From the NCBI RefSeq assembly GCF_037477895.1, contig NZ_CP132744.1:2696409-2760408 (forward strand): 64,000 nt of DNA, in the 5' to 3' direction. The position numbers were made by a program, and so were the translations under genes. Below are positions 25,859 to 33,080 of this stretch, one piece after another (positions within the stretch are counted from its first letter, which is position 1; each line of letters starts with the position of its first letter). The stretch is from Mycetohabitans endofungorum. Its GTDB lineage: Bacteria > Pseudomonadota > Gammaproteobacteria > Burkholderiales > Burkholderiaceae. The notes below the pieces were generated by a model that had not been told where the DNA came from, ran no database searches, and worked only from the letters and a program-made list of their open reading frames with translations.

Positions 25859-25884
25859 GCATTACACTCAACTTTCAGTAATGC
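25859..25884. promoter_or_regulatory. inverted repeat, candidate operator of repressor copy 2
   Basis: GCATTAC at 25859-25865 is matched by GTAATGC at 25878-25884 with a 12-base spacer. It lies in the divergent interval between repressor copy 2 and the ribbon-helix-helix gene fragment, where a repressor would act on both promoters. The corresponding intervals of copies 1 and 3 do not contain this sequence. Confidence 0.4.
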
Positions 25885-25911
25885 AAGGCTATGCGCTGAA
25901 GTATACCGATC

Positions 25912-25959
25912 ATGACTCGCACCACAGGTCTACGCCGCTCGCTGCGGCCACGGGCGTAG
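25912..25959 (+). pseudogene. 5' fragment of the small ribbon-helix-helix-like gene
   Basis: Sixteen codons (MTRTTGLRRSLRPRA then TAG at 25957-25959) match the first part of the intact gene at 27563, preceded by the same AGTATACC block. The sequence then switches to a stretch homologous to the end of the gpD region (about 23524 onward), marking a recombination junction. Confidence 0.7.
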
Positions 25960-25969
25960 AAAACCGCTC

Positions 25970-26156
25970 TTAGCGCGGCAACGAAGACGCTGAGTGGGAC
26001 ATCAGCTTTTTGATGAAGTCGTGCGGATTGGCTTCGAGCGCGCGCAGAAAATTGAACAGCTCAATCACATCGAGCCGGCGATTACCGCTTTCGACCTCAA
26101 AGACGAAACCTTGTGGGCGGTCAAGCCGGCCTGCGATGTCTTGCGACCTGTGAGGA
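25970..26156 (-). pseudogene. XRE-type regulator remnant, second copy
   Basis: The minus strand reads GRLDRPQGFVFEVESGNRRL, DVIELFNFLRALEANPHDFI, KKLMSHSASSLPR and ends with TAA at 25970-25972. This is the second half of a Cro/CI-type HTH (xRLxRPQSFVSKVExGxRRLDVIE...). An in-frame stop lies just upstream and no start codon fits, so the N-terminal half is missing. About 200 bases match the stretch at 23524-23742, so the two are copies. Confidence 0.65.
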
Positions 26157-26194
26157 ATTCACAGTACCACTTGCATTACCACAACTCAGCTTGA

Positions 26195-26491
26195 TTATTG
26201 ATCAACGCCTTTATTCGCATCGCGAGAGGTCTGCAGCAAACGCCCTTCATCTTCTGCTGCCAGCGCCGCGCGCGCCACGTGCAAATACGTGACCGCTTGG
26301 AGTGCTGTCTCAAGGGCAAGAGTCGTAAGTTCCATCGCATCGTCAATCGCGTTGCGAACCTCCAGACGCGTATCAGCGGTCGAGTCTGTACGCGGCTCAG
26401 TTAACACCCTTTTCCGGCGAGCACCAGCATCACGCTCCGCCGCAGTCGCCGCGCCGATCATACTGTCAATTTGCTTCATATCGGTGTACAT
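26195..26491 (-). CDS. small hypothetical protein
   Basis: The 98-residue frame starts at ATG 26491 with AAGG eight bases upstream. The protein is helical and Ala-rich: AERDAGARRKRVLTEPRTDS, LEVRNAIDDAMELTTLALET and ALQAVTYLHVARAALAAEDE. No family is recognised. It lies between the second and third repressor modules on the same strand as the repressors. It could be a small phage accessory protein that forms a helical hairpin. A start at the internal ATG 26479 is possible. Confidence 0.45.
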   Translation of the reverse strand: MYTDMKQIDSMIGAATAAERDAGARRKRVLTEPRTDSTADTRLEVRNAIDDAMELTTLALETALQAVTYLHVARAALAAEDEGRLLQTSRDANKGVDQ

Positions 26492-26991
26492 ATTTTGGAC
26501 CTTTACTTACACGTTCACCATCTAGCATCGCTTCAAGGCGTAAGTATGCCCCATAAATTGCAATGCTAACTAATTGCCGAGTTAAATCGGCGAGTAAACT
26601 GTAATGGCCCCATATCCTTTATCGTACTATGTCGCGTTTGAAAGTGTATGTAGATGGCGCTTCTAGCATAGGACTTTGGTTTGTGCCGTACACTCAAGAC
26701 AGAATGCCTGAAAGTATTAAGGCATGAATCGTCTATCAGCGGCATAGCAGCACGGTATCGGCACATACGTAGCAAAGCTTTAAGCTTCGCGTAACCAACA
26801 CTGAGTTCGTGCAGCGCTGCAATAATCGCTAGTCACACTAAATTACTTTACCTGTCGTACACGCTGCAGTCACACTGTGCCAATGCGCGCCATCGCATGG
26901 CTAGTGTGTCGAGCAATAGCCCATATGCAGCGGTGCCATATAGCATTGAGGCAAGACGCACAATCGCCATCCAATAATCACGAACAACGAT
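26492..26991. other. 500-base interval without a convincing gene
   Basis: This interval between the small gene at 26195 and repressor copy 3 is clearly more AT-rich than the structural genes. Short open frames on both strands lack ribosome-binding sites and recognisable sequence. No inverted repeats of transposon type were seen. It is probably the remains of deleted regulatory genes. Confidence 0.5.
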
Positions 26992-27471
26992 TCAACCTTT
27001 TTTTGTCTTCGCGGCCCGCTCTCTACGTTGTCGCTCGATCTCAGCCATTGCACGCTCAACATTTTCTGCCATACGCTGATCAAGGGCTGCCCGCCGGTTT
27101 TCGGCTAGGCGTTTAACTCGTCTATCGGGCGAGTTTGGGTCGGCGTCAAGCGTCATTGATCCAGTATGGACGCAACTAGAAATGAAGGTCTGAACTGCGG
27201 CTTTTCCCGCTTCGTTCAGCTTTCGATAGCCATCAACGACTTCGCTTTCGTCTTCGACAAGTGATGAACAGCTTACCTCGCCCGTCAGTACATACCAAAT
27301 ATCAACACCTACTTCGCGCAATGCGAGCAGGTACCGCGCGTCCGGCACACTGACGTCCGCTTCGTAATTGAGCTGAGTTTTGTGTTTCAGCCCACCTAGC
27401 GCCGCAAATTCTGGCTGGCTTAGGCCCAACCTCATCCGCTCGCTACGTAACCGCTTCCCTATGCCATCCAT
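26992..27471 (-). CDS. XRE-family repressor, copy 3 of three
   Basis: The 159-residue protein has the same plan as copies 1 and 2: KRLRSERMRLGLSQPEFAAL, the recognition region GGLKHKTQLNYEADVSVPDA, RYLLALREVGVDIWYVLTG, the middle NEAGKAAVQTFISSCVH and the basic coiled tail RVKRLAENRRAALDQRMAEN. It is the most divergent copy in the HTH. The start at 27471 (MDGIGKRL) is preferred because an operator-like palindrome at 27491-27516 lies just upstream. It is the only copy still facing an intact ribbon-helix-helix gene, so it may be the working immunity repressor. Confidence 0.85.
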   Translation of the reverse strand: MDGIGKRLRSERMRLGLSQPEFAALGGLKHKTQLNYEADVSVPDARYLLALREVGVDIWYVLTGEVSCSSLVEDESEVVDGYRKLNEAGKAAVQTFISSCVHTGSMTLDADPNSPDRRVKRLAENRRAALDQRMAENVERAMAEIERQRRERAAKTKKG

Positions 27472-27490
27472 TAAAATTCCATAAAACACA

Positions 27491-27516
27491 TTGACATCCA
27501 TAAAAATGGACGTCAA
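27491..27516. promoter_or_regulatory. palindromic operator candidate of repressor copy 3
   Basis: TTGACATCCAT at 27491-27501 and ATGGACGTCAA at 27506-27516 form an 11-base inverted repeat with one mismatch and a 4-base AAAA spacer. It sits between the divergent repressor gene (start 27471) and the ribbon-helix-helix gene (start 27563). TTGACA could itself be a -35 element. A dimeric HTH repressor would be expected to bind such a site. Confidence 0.6.
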
Positions 27517-27562
27517 ACTGGGCTAACCGTAACGCAAGAGTAACCGTAAAAGTATACCGGCC

Positions 27563-27778
27563 ATGACCATCACCACAGGCCCACGCCGCACGCCGCGCGG
27601 CATGCTATCGGGCAGGTTCGTCTACGTTGGATTGACGTCCGCCGAACGCGCCGAACTTGAACAAATCGCCGCAGACCACCATCGCTCGATTTCGAGCATG
27701 GCACGCGAGCTCATTTCCGTCGGCAAACGCCATTTCAATGCCACTTCCACCCCATCTCAAACCCCCGTTCGCAGTTGA
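27563..27778 (+). CDS. small ribbon-helix-helix-like protein, intact copy
   Basis: The 71-residue protein reads TITTGPRRTPRGMLSGRFVY, VGLTSAERAELEQIAADHHR and SISSMARELISVGKRHF. The FVYVGLTSAERAELEQIA strand-helix followed by SISSMARELI resembles Arc/CopG ribbon-helix-helix DNA-binding proteins. It is divergent from repressor copy 3 and could play a Cro-like part in the lytic switch. Broken copies lie at 25109 and 25912. The ATG is preceded by AGTATACC rather than by a good ribosome-binding site. Confidence 0.65.
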   Translation: MTITTGPRRTPRGMLSGRFVYVGLTSAERAELEQIAADHHRSISSMARELISVGKRHFNATSTPSQTPVRS

Positions 27779-27792
27779 ATTGAGGAGCACAC

Positions 27793-27990
27793 ATGTACCC
27801 CGATCCAAAACGCGTTCGCAACCACAAACACACCATTCGCTTCGACGACTACGAACAGGCGCTACTGCTCGCCCTGGCGAATTACCAAGGTGAGCAGCTT
27901 GCGGTGATGATTCGCGAAATGGCCATGCGCGAAGCCGCAGCACTGCTGGCTGAACGCCAAGCCTCCATTTTTGACCACGCCAGTGCCTGA
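27793..27990 (+). CDS. small phage protein, ribbon-helix-helix-like
   Basis: The 65-residue product reads RVRNHKHTIRFDDYEQALLL, ALANYQGEQLAVMIREMAMR and EAAALLAERQ. The HTIRFDDYEQALLLALA strand-helix, with a second helix, fits a CopG-like DNA-binding fold seen in small early proteins of Burkholderia phages. TTGAGGAG eight bases before the ATG is a good ribosome-binding site. It starts 14 bases after the preceding small gene, so the two are probably co-transcribed. Confidence 0.65.
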   Translation: MYPDPKRVRNHKHTIRFDDYEQALLLALANYQGEQLAVMIREMAMREAAALLAERQASIFDHASA

Positions 27991-28029
27991 GCCAAGGCAC
28001 TCAACCGCCCACCATGAGTAGCTTCTACG

Positions 28030-28233
28030 ATGTCGGATACCAGCACGGACATTTTTATCCTCGATGCGGACTGCGACGTGCTGGAACGCGTGCGCCAATA
28101 TCACGGCCTACCATCGATCGATGCCACCGTCGAATGGCTCGTGAAACGACGCTTGCGTCGCACTGCAAAGCAAATGAACGGCCGCGGCCGCGCACTGTAT
28201 CTCGTCCGGAGTAAGGCGACATGCGGATCCTGA
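28030..28233 (+). CDS. small hypothetical phage protein
   Basis: The 67-residue frame reads MSDTSTDIFILDADCDVLER, VRQYHGLPSIDATVEWLVKR and RLRRTAKQMNGRGRALYLVR. The helix GLPSIDATVEWLVKRRLRR resembles the second half of a ribbon-helix-helix domain. Its last 13 bases overlap the Ogr-like gene. No strong ribosome-binding site is seen, but the overlap and same direction suggest an operon of small early genes. Confidence 0.55.
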   Translation: MSDTSTDIFILDADCDVLERVRQYHGLPSIDATVEWLVKRRLRRTAKQMNGRGRALYLVRSKATCGS

Positions 28234-28469
28234 ATCGTTGTCCACATTGCCGCACGCGCGCCAACGCGCGCAGTAGTCGCGAAATGTCGTTGACCTTTCG
28301 TGAGGTTACTTACCAGTGCACCAACGCGCAGTGCGGCCACACTTATGTCGTGAACATGGAGTTCGCCCGCACGCTTTCTCCGTCTGCAACGCCCAACTTG
28401 TCGTTGAATCTGCCGCTGTCGCCACATGTGCGTAGTCAGCTTGCGCAACAGCTAGAACTGTTGGCCTAG
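28221..28469 (+). CDS. ogr: Ogr/Delta-type zinc-finger late-gene activator
   Basis: The 82-residue protein has Cys7-x2-Cys10 (RCPHCRTRAN) and Cys33-x4-Cys38 (YQCTNAQCGHTYV), the zinc-binding pattern of P2 Ogr and P4 Delta. FREVTYQC and the VNMEFARTLSP end also match. Ogr activates the P2 late promoters together with the host RNA polymerase alpha subunit, so this protein should switch on the capsid, lysis and tail operons. It overlaps the preceding small gene by 13 bases. Confidence 0.9.
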   Translation: MRILNRCPHCRTRANARSSREMSLTFREVTYQCTNAQCGHTYVVNMEFARTLSPSATPNLSLNLPLSPHVRSQLAQQLELLA

Positions 28470-28493
28470 CGGCCCAAGTCACTCAACCCGTTT

Positions 28494-28533
28494 CCCTCGC
28501 ATCGCGCCCGCGCCGGCGTGAGGGACTTTTTTT
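28494..28533 (+). terminator. possible rho-independent terminator after ogr
   Basis: CCCTC at 28494-28498 pairs with GAGGG at 28520-28524 around a GC-rich loop that can form an inner CGCC/GGCG stem, followed by ACTTTTTTT at 28525-28533. It lies 25 bases after the ogr stop. The stem is short, so the call is tentative. Confidence 0.45.
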
Positions 28534-28554
28534 GCCTACAAAAAGGAGATCCGC

Positions 28555-28773
28555 ATGGCCACCCTCGCTTCTGCTCCGCTCGTTCTTCCCTTCGATCCAG
28601 CTTCGCTGCCCATGGAGCAGCGCCGGCAGTACCTGCGCACCCTTTGGGATGCCGACATCGACCCGTTCGTGTTCGCATGTACCGCGCGCAGGCTCGGCTA
28701 TGTGATCCATTGCAAATGGGACATCGCTGCCGGTATGCCCGTTTTGCTGCCAATGGTGGCCACGCTGCATTGA
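28555..28773 (+). CDS. small hypothetical phage protein
   Basis: The 72-residue product reads SAPLVLPFDPASLPMEQRRQ, YLRTLWDADIDPFVFACTAR and RLGYVIHCKWDIAAGMPVLL. No family with a known role is recognised; similar small proteins lie between ogr and the replication gene of Burkholderia P2-like phages. AAAAGGAGAT before the ATG is a strong ribosome-binding site, which supports expression. Confidence 0.6.
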   Translation: MATLASAPLVLPFDPASLPMEQRRQYLRTLWDADIDPFVFACTARRLGYVIHCKWDIAAGMPVLLPMVATLH

Positions 28774-28778
28774 TACCG

Positions 28779-28982
28779 ATGCATACGTCTATCTCAGACA
28801 GCGAGCTGCGACGCGCATGGCAGCGCCTTCGCATGGTCGGGGACTTCGATACCGCCATGCGCCACACCGCTGTTCGTCGTGTAGTGGAAAGCGCCGCGCG
28901 TGCCATGCGGGCTCGCTCGACGGACCGCAAGCGGCCTACTGTCCACCGCCGACGCACAACCGCCAAGGACCAAGACGAGTAA
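28779..28982 (+). CDS. small basic hypothetical protein
   Basis: The 67-residue frame from ATG 28779 reads MHTSISDSELRRAWQRLRMV, GDFDTAMRHTAVRRVVESAA and RAMRARSTDRKRPTVHRRRT. It is helical and very basic at the C-terminus, which suggests nucleic-acid binding. It starts five bases after the preceding gene and has no clear ribosome-binding site of its own, so coupled translation is likely. Function unknown. Confidence 0.5.
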   Translation: MHTSISDSELRRAWQRLRMVGDFDTAMRHTAVRRVVESAARAMRARSTDRKRPTVHRRRTTAKDQDE

Positions 28983-29025
28983 CACAACCGCGCCGGCCGC
29001 CGGCGCACTCACAAGGAACCACGCC

Positions 29026-29325
29026 ATGAAATACTACGTTTTCTGCACGACAGTGCTGTTCATGCTGTTCTTTTCATTGACCGGGCTGTATCTCGCACTC
29101 CATAGCGTCCTGCGTCACCTCGATCCGCTATTGGGGCCAGCCACCGCATTCGCCGTCAGCATCTTTACGCTCTGCGCGCTCATTGTTGCGCTGGCATGGT
29201 CAGTCCCGTCGCGAAGTGACGCCATGAGCTTGGCTCCCCGCCATGGCGAGCCATTCCATCCGAGCCGCTATCCCATGCAACTCTCTGAGCAACATCCATC
29301 ACGATGGCCTCGATCGACGAACTGA
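29026..29325 (+). CDS. small membrane protein
   Basis: The 99-residue product has two predicted membrane helices (YVFCTTVLFMLFFSLTGLYL and TAFAVSIFTLCALIVALAW) with a short loop, followed by a polar C-terminus. AAGGAA lies about seven bases before the ATG. It overlaps the start of the primase gene by 22 bases. Its role is unknown; superinfection exclusion is a common role for such genes but nothing here proves it. Confidence 0.55.
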   Translation: MKYYVFCTTVLFMLFFSLTGLYLALHSVLRHLDPLLGPATAFAVSIFTLCALIVALAWSVPSRSDAMSLAPRHGEPFHPSRYPMQLSEQHPSRWPRSTN

Positions 29326-32096
29326 AACAACGCATCGACCTGCACGACCTCGCCGATCGGCTCGGCCTAAGGCGCGGTCGCGGCGGCGACAAGGCGCTCT
29401 ATCACTCCCCGCAGCACGAGGACAAGAGCCCGTCCCTGTCGATCTATGTGAACCATCCGAAGCACGGCACCGGCTGGCGCGACCACAGCGCCGACGCCGG
29501 CGGCTCGTGCATCGACTTGGTGATCCACGCCCGTGGCGGCACCGTCGCCGACGCCGTGCGCTACCTGCACGATGCCTACGGTATCCCACTGGACCGGCCA
29601 ACGCACGCCGAGCACCGCGAGAAATCGACCGTCGAATACATCGCCGATCGGTGCTTGGCCGAACGCGATCGCGTGCGCGGCTACCTCAGTGGCCGCGGTA
29701 TCTGCGCCGCGGCGATGGACACGGCGATCGCCGCGCGCACCCTGGGCTTCAACACCTGGACGAGCTCGAAGGTCGCCGCCGGCGAGGTCGGCCACGCCGG
29801 CCCGGCCGCCGCGTTCATCGTGCGCGCGCCGGGCGACGGCCGCGTCGTCGCCGTCGATATGCGCTATGTCGATCCCACACTCAACGGTGGCGTTAAGACG
29901 CAGACGCAGGGCGACAAAGCCGGTTACGGCTGGAGCGCTGATCCTCGCCAGCTCGACAAGGCGAAGCGCGTGTTCATCGTCGAAAGCGCGATCAATGCGC
30001 TGTCGGTCGATACCTGCGCAATGTCCGGTACCGCCGCGCTCGCGCTGCGCGGCCTCGCTAACGTCAACGACATCGACTTCGCGTTCCTGCGCGGCAAACA
30101 AGTCGTCATTTGCCTGGACAACGACGAGCCGTTCTCGGACGACCACCCGCGCGCCGGCCACCGGCCGGGGCCTGAAGCTGCGTGGGCACTCTACGAGCGG
30201 CTCACGAGCCTAAATATCAGTGCCGTGCTCGTTGACCAGGCCGGCTGGCTCGCTGACCTCGCGGACGGCGAGACGACACGCAAACCGATCAATGATGTGA
30301 ACGACTACCTGCAACTGCGCGGCCCGACCGAGCTAGCGCGCGCGCTTGAGCAGATCGAGCCCTGGCTGATCGCAGGCCTGGCCGGCGACGCCACGCGCCG
30401 CGGCCGGCCACGCATCTTTCTGCCGTCGCACGACTTCGCGCAATACTGGCGCTTTCGCGTACGCCCGGACTTCACCAGCTACATCACAAAAATGGACCGC
30501 AACGAGGAATCCGGCGTTGAAACGCCCGTGATGACGGATCTGTGCGGCTTTCGCATCGCCGGTATCAGCCGCGTGTCGGTCGCAAGCGCAACGTCAACGA
30601 TGACGGGCGACGCCGACCAAGCGCCGACCGTCTACTTCGCCGTGTCCGTGCAGGCGCCACGGCACGGCGCGCAGCTGATCCGCCGCGTGATGCTTGACGA
30701 CCAGCTGCACAACGTCGACCAGTGGGGCAAGTTCGGCCCGATCTGGGCGCCAGCGCCGTTCAAGCGCATGGTCAACATCCTGGAGCGCGGCGCCAACCTC
30801 GGCGCGCGCCAGGCGGCAAACTTCGTCGGGCTCGCATGGCGCGACGGCCGACTAATCGTCAACGAAGGCCCAGACTGCTATTTCACCGAAGCAGACAAAC
30901 AATGTCCGTATCACAATCTGACGTTCCCAAGCGGCCCAGTCAGCGACGCGCGCCGCGTCATCACCGCCTACCAAACGACGTTTAAACAGAACGCCGCGAC
31001 AATCCCGCTTGTGTGGTCGCTGGGCGGCCATCTAAAAGCACTGCTCGGCTTCTGGCCACATATCACGATCCAGGCGAACAAGGGTGCAGGTAAGTCAACG
31101 CTGATCAAGCGGCTCGAACGCTCGCTTGCATTCACAATGTTCTCCGGGCAGTCGCTGCAAACGGAATTTCGCCTGCTGACCAGCATTAGCCACACGAGCC
31201 ACCCGGTCGGATGGGAAGAGCTGTCCGCGCGCCGGCAGGACGTGATCGATAAGGCGGTTGGGCTGCTGCAAGAGAATTACCAGTACACCGTCACGCGCCG
31301 CGGCACCGATATGACCGAATACCTGCTGTGCGCACCGGTGATGCTGGCCGGCGAGGACGTACCGGTACGCAGTCTGCTCGGCAAACTCGTGCGCACGACG
31401 CTGACCGGCAAACGTGGCCCGCTGCTGCCCGACAATCTGCCGCGCTTTCCGGTCCGGCAATGGCTCGAATTCCTCGCCAGCCTGAACAAGCAGGCTGTGC
31501 TTGAGCAATACGCGAAGCTGCGCGACATGGCGCTGGCCCATTGCCGCGCGAGCGGCGAGGACGACGGCGCCAAGCGCATGGCCGGTAACTACGCGGCCGT
31601 CGCGCTCGCCTGGCGCTACCTGACCGAGTTCGCCGGCATGGACCCGAGCGAAGGCGACTTCCCGCGCGACCTGCTCACCGAGATGAACGGCCACATCGCC
31701 GAGACGAGCGCCGACCGCGAGCCATGGGTCTGGATCATGGAAACCGTGCTGTCCGAGATCGACGGCGGCAATTACAAGCATCCGTTCACGTTCGACACTG
31801 TCGATGGTGAGTTCTGTCTGCTGCTGCGCACCGGTCACGTGATGGACCACATCGCGCACACGAGCAGCCTACGTGATAAGTGGAACGGCCTGCCGGTAAA
31901 GTCCGACCGCGTATTCAAAGCGCAGCTCAAGCACGCCGGTGTCGTCGTCGGCGACAAGGAAGTGGAGCGTCGCATCTATACCCGTCGTGTGCCGTATCTC
32001 ACACCGATCTCACTCGAACGCTTAACCGGCTTCGGCCTGCATGTGTCCATTCGTGAAGACTTGGCAACCGACGCGCTTGCAAGGGGGCACGTATGA
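29304..32096 (+). CDS. Toprim primase/ATPase replication protein
   Basis: The 930-residue protein is the prophage replication gene. Residues 1-90 resemble the DnaG zinc-binding domain (LYHSPQHEDKSPSLSIYVNH, GWRDHSADAGGSCIDLV), but most Cys ligands are replaced. Residues about 220-275 are a Toprim domain (RVFIVESAINALSVD, with the DxD-type VVICLDNDEP). A C-terminal ATPase domain has Walker A NKGAGKSTLIKR near 591-602. This replaces the gpA rolling-circle protein of P2 itself, as in a subset of Burkholderia P2-like phages. The start overlaps the preceding gene; its stop overlaps the next small frame as ATGA. Confidence 0.88.
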   Translation: MASIDELKQRIDLHDLADRLGLRRGRGGDKALYHSPQHEDKSPSLSIYVNHPKHGTGWRDHSADAGGSCIDLVIHARGGTVADAVRYLHDAYGIPLDRPTHAEHREKSTVEYIADRCLAERDRVRGYLSGRGICAAAMDTAIAARTLGFNTWTSSKVAAGEVGHAGPAAAFIVRAPGDGRVVAVDMRYVDPTLNGGVKTQTQGDKAGYGWSADPRQLDKAKRVFIVESAINALSVDTCAMSGTAALALRGLANVNDIDFAFLRGKQVVICLDNDEPFSDDHPRAGHRPGPEAAWALYERLTSLNISAVLVDQAGWLADLADGETTRKPINDVNDYLQLRGPTELARALEQIEPWLIAGLAGDATRRGRPRIFLPSHDFAQYWRFRVRPDFTSYITKMDRNEESGVETPVMTDLCGFRIAGISRVSVASATSTMTGDADQAPTVYFAVSVQAPRHGAQLIRRVMLDDQLHNVDQWGKFGPIWAPAPFKRMVNILERGANLGARQAANFVGLAWRDGRLIVNEGPDCYFTEADKQCPYHNLTFPSGPVSDARRVITAYQTTFKQNAATIPLVWSLGGHLKALLGFWPHITIQANKGAGKSTLIKRLERSLAFTMFSGQSLQTEFRLLTSISHTSHPVGWEELSARRQDVIDKAVGLLQENYQYTVTRRGTDMTEYLLCAPVMLAGEDVPVRSLLGKLVRTTLTGKRGPLLPDNLPRFPVRQWLEFLASLNKQAVLEQYAKLRDMALAHCRASGEDDGAKRMAGNYAAVALAWRYLTEFAGMDPSEGDFPRDLLTEMNGHIAETSADREPWVWIMETVLSEIDGGNYKHPFTFDTVDGEFCLLLRTGHVMDHIAHTSSLRDKWNGLPVKSDRVFKAQLKHAGVVVGDKEVERRIYTRRVPYLTPISLERLTGFGLHVSIREDLATDALARGHV

Positions 32097-32293
32097 ACCG
32101 CTTTCAGCCCTTGCAACCACCGTGCGGCAGTAGCCGCTTCCTTCATTTCATCCAATCGCATAGCGGTCATAGATTGCGCTACTCAGTTCACTTCGCCCCA
32201 CTCCCTAGCGAGCCGAAACGGCCGGGCAACGTCGCGAGCGGCGCGGGCGCAGGGCCGCACACGGGTTTTGCCACGCGGGAACCGCCCAGGTAG
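32093..32293 (+). CDS. possible small protein after the primase gene
   Basis: A 66-residue frame begins at an ATG overlapping the primase stop (ATGA). It reads MNRFQPLQPPCGSSRFLHFI then a Pro/Gly/Arg-rich stretch. No family is recognised and the composition looks partly non-coding. The overlap with the upstream stop is the only support. Confidence 0.3.
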   Translation: MNRFQPLQPPCGSSRFLHFIQSHSGHRLRYSVHFAPLPSEPKRPGNVASGAGAGPHTGFATREPPR

Positions 32294-32375
32294 CGCATGC
32301 GAGTCGTGGTTTTTGGGGGGGTGCGCTCGTAAGTCCTTGATTCTTGAGAAGAGTACCGCCATGGGTCATGCTCGA

Positions 32376-32580
32376 TTTGCCACGAGTTGGGCCTTTTTTG
32401 CCACGAGTCTGGTTTTTGTGCCGGCCCTCCCCACCCCTATCTTATCTCTCTCTAACTTATTGAAAAATAAGAAGAAAGAGTACAAAGAAGGCAAGAAATC
32501 AGCCCCAACGCGCTGCCACGAGTCATGTGCGTTTTGCCATGAGTGACGAACGCTGCCTATTTTTTAGGCCACGAGTTTTT
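32376..32580 (+). repeat. cluster of GCCACGAGT-type direct repeats
   Basis: Five copies of a short unit lie in the same orientation: TTTGCCACGAGT at 32376-32387, TTTTTTGCCACGAGT at 32394-32408, GCTGCCACGAGT at 32512-32523, TTTTGCCATGAGT at 32532-32544 and TAGGCCACGAGT at 32565-32576. An AT-rich, purine-rich stretch (about 32450-32500) lies between the second and third. Two GATGGCAA units follow near 32602-32620. The gene-free interval 32294-32729 holds nothing else. The layout resembles replication iterons next to a replication gene. Confidence 0.6.
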
Positions 32581-32729
32581 GACCCTTGCCATGCCTAAAT
32601 GATGGCAATTGATGGCAAAGAAATTTGTTTAAAATCAAATGGTTAAATTTGAAAAACTGTCTCATCCATCATTCCATGAGTTGCGCTGCCTGTCCCCCTC
32701 CCGCACAGCCTGAAAACGAGGCAATCACG

Positions 32730-33080
32730 ATGCGCACAATGAGTCTGGAAGACGCAGCAGCGTGGCTGTTCACCACGCCCGAGACGGTGTCCGAATGCAT
32801 CAAGCACCACGGTCTACCGGCCGCAAAGATTGGCCGAGCGTGGGTACTCGTGGACGTCGACGTGATAGATTGGCTCAGACGGCAATACGAAAAAGCAGGC
32901 GGGAAATGCGGTTCTACAAACGGCAAAAAAATGGGCCCTGGTGGTTTGACCTCAGCCTCGACGGCTCGCGAATTAGACGATCTTCTGGCACCTCGGATCG
33001 CCGGGAGGCGGAAGAATTTGCCGCCAAGGTTGCGAGCGATTACTGGCGGCAAAAAAAGCTCGGTGAGCGACCGGCCGTGA
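32730..33080 (+). CDS. excisionase-like DNA-binding protein
   Basis: The 116-residue frame from ATG 32730 has GAGG nine bases upstream. Residues 1-50 form a winged helix-turn-helix of the MerR/excisionase type: MSLEDAAAWLFTTPETVSEC, IKHHGLPAAKIGRAWVLVDV, DVIDWLRRQYEK. Such proteins bend attachment-site DNA and favour excision. The C-terminal 60 residues are low-complexity and lie in the other frame of the integrase gene, so the functional part is the first half. It overlaps the integrase by 175 bases, as in other Burkholderia prophages. Confidence 0.75.
   Translation: MRTMSLEDAAAWLFTTPETVSECIKHHGLPAAKIGRAWVLVDVDVIDWLRRQYEKAGGKCGSTNGKKMGPGGLTSASTARELDDLLAPRIAGRRKNLPPRLRAITGGKKSSVSDRP

Noticed and set aside
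24522..27471. XRE proteins as restriction-modification control proteins
   Set aside because: They are longer than C proteins, and no restriction or intact methyltransferase gene is adjacent; prophage immunity fits better.
28494..28533. Attachment site or transposon end at the GC-rich hairpin after ogr
   Set aside because: A T-run follows the stem on the transcribed side, so a terminator is the simpler reading.
32376..32580. Short repeats as a CRISPR array
   Set aside because: Units are about 9-12 bases, unevenly spaced and without spacers of uniform size, and no cas genes are present.
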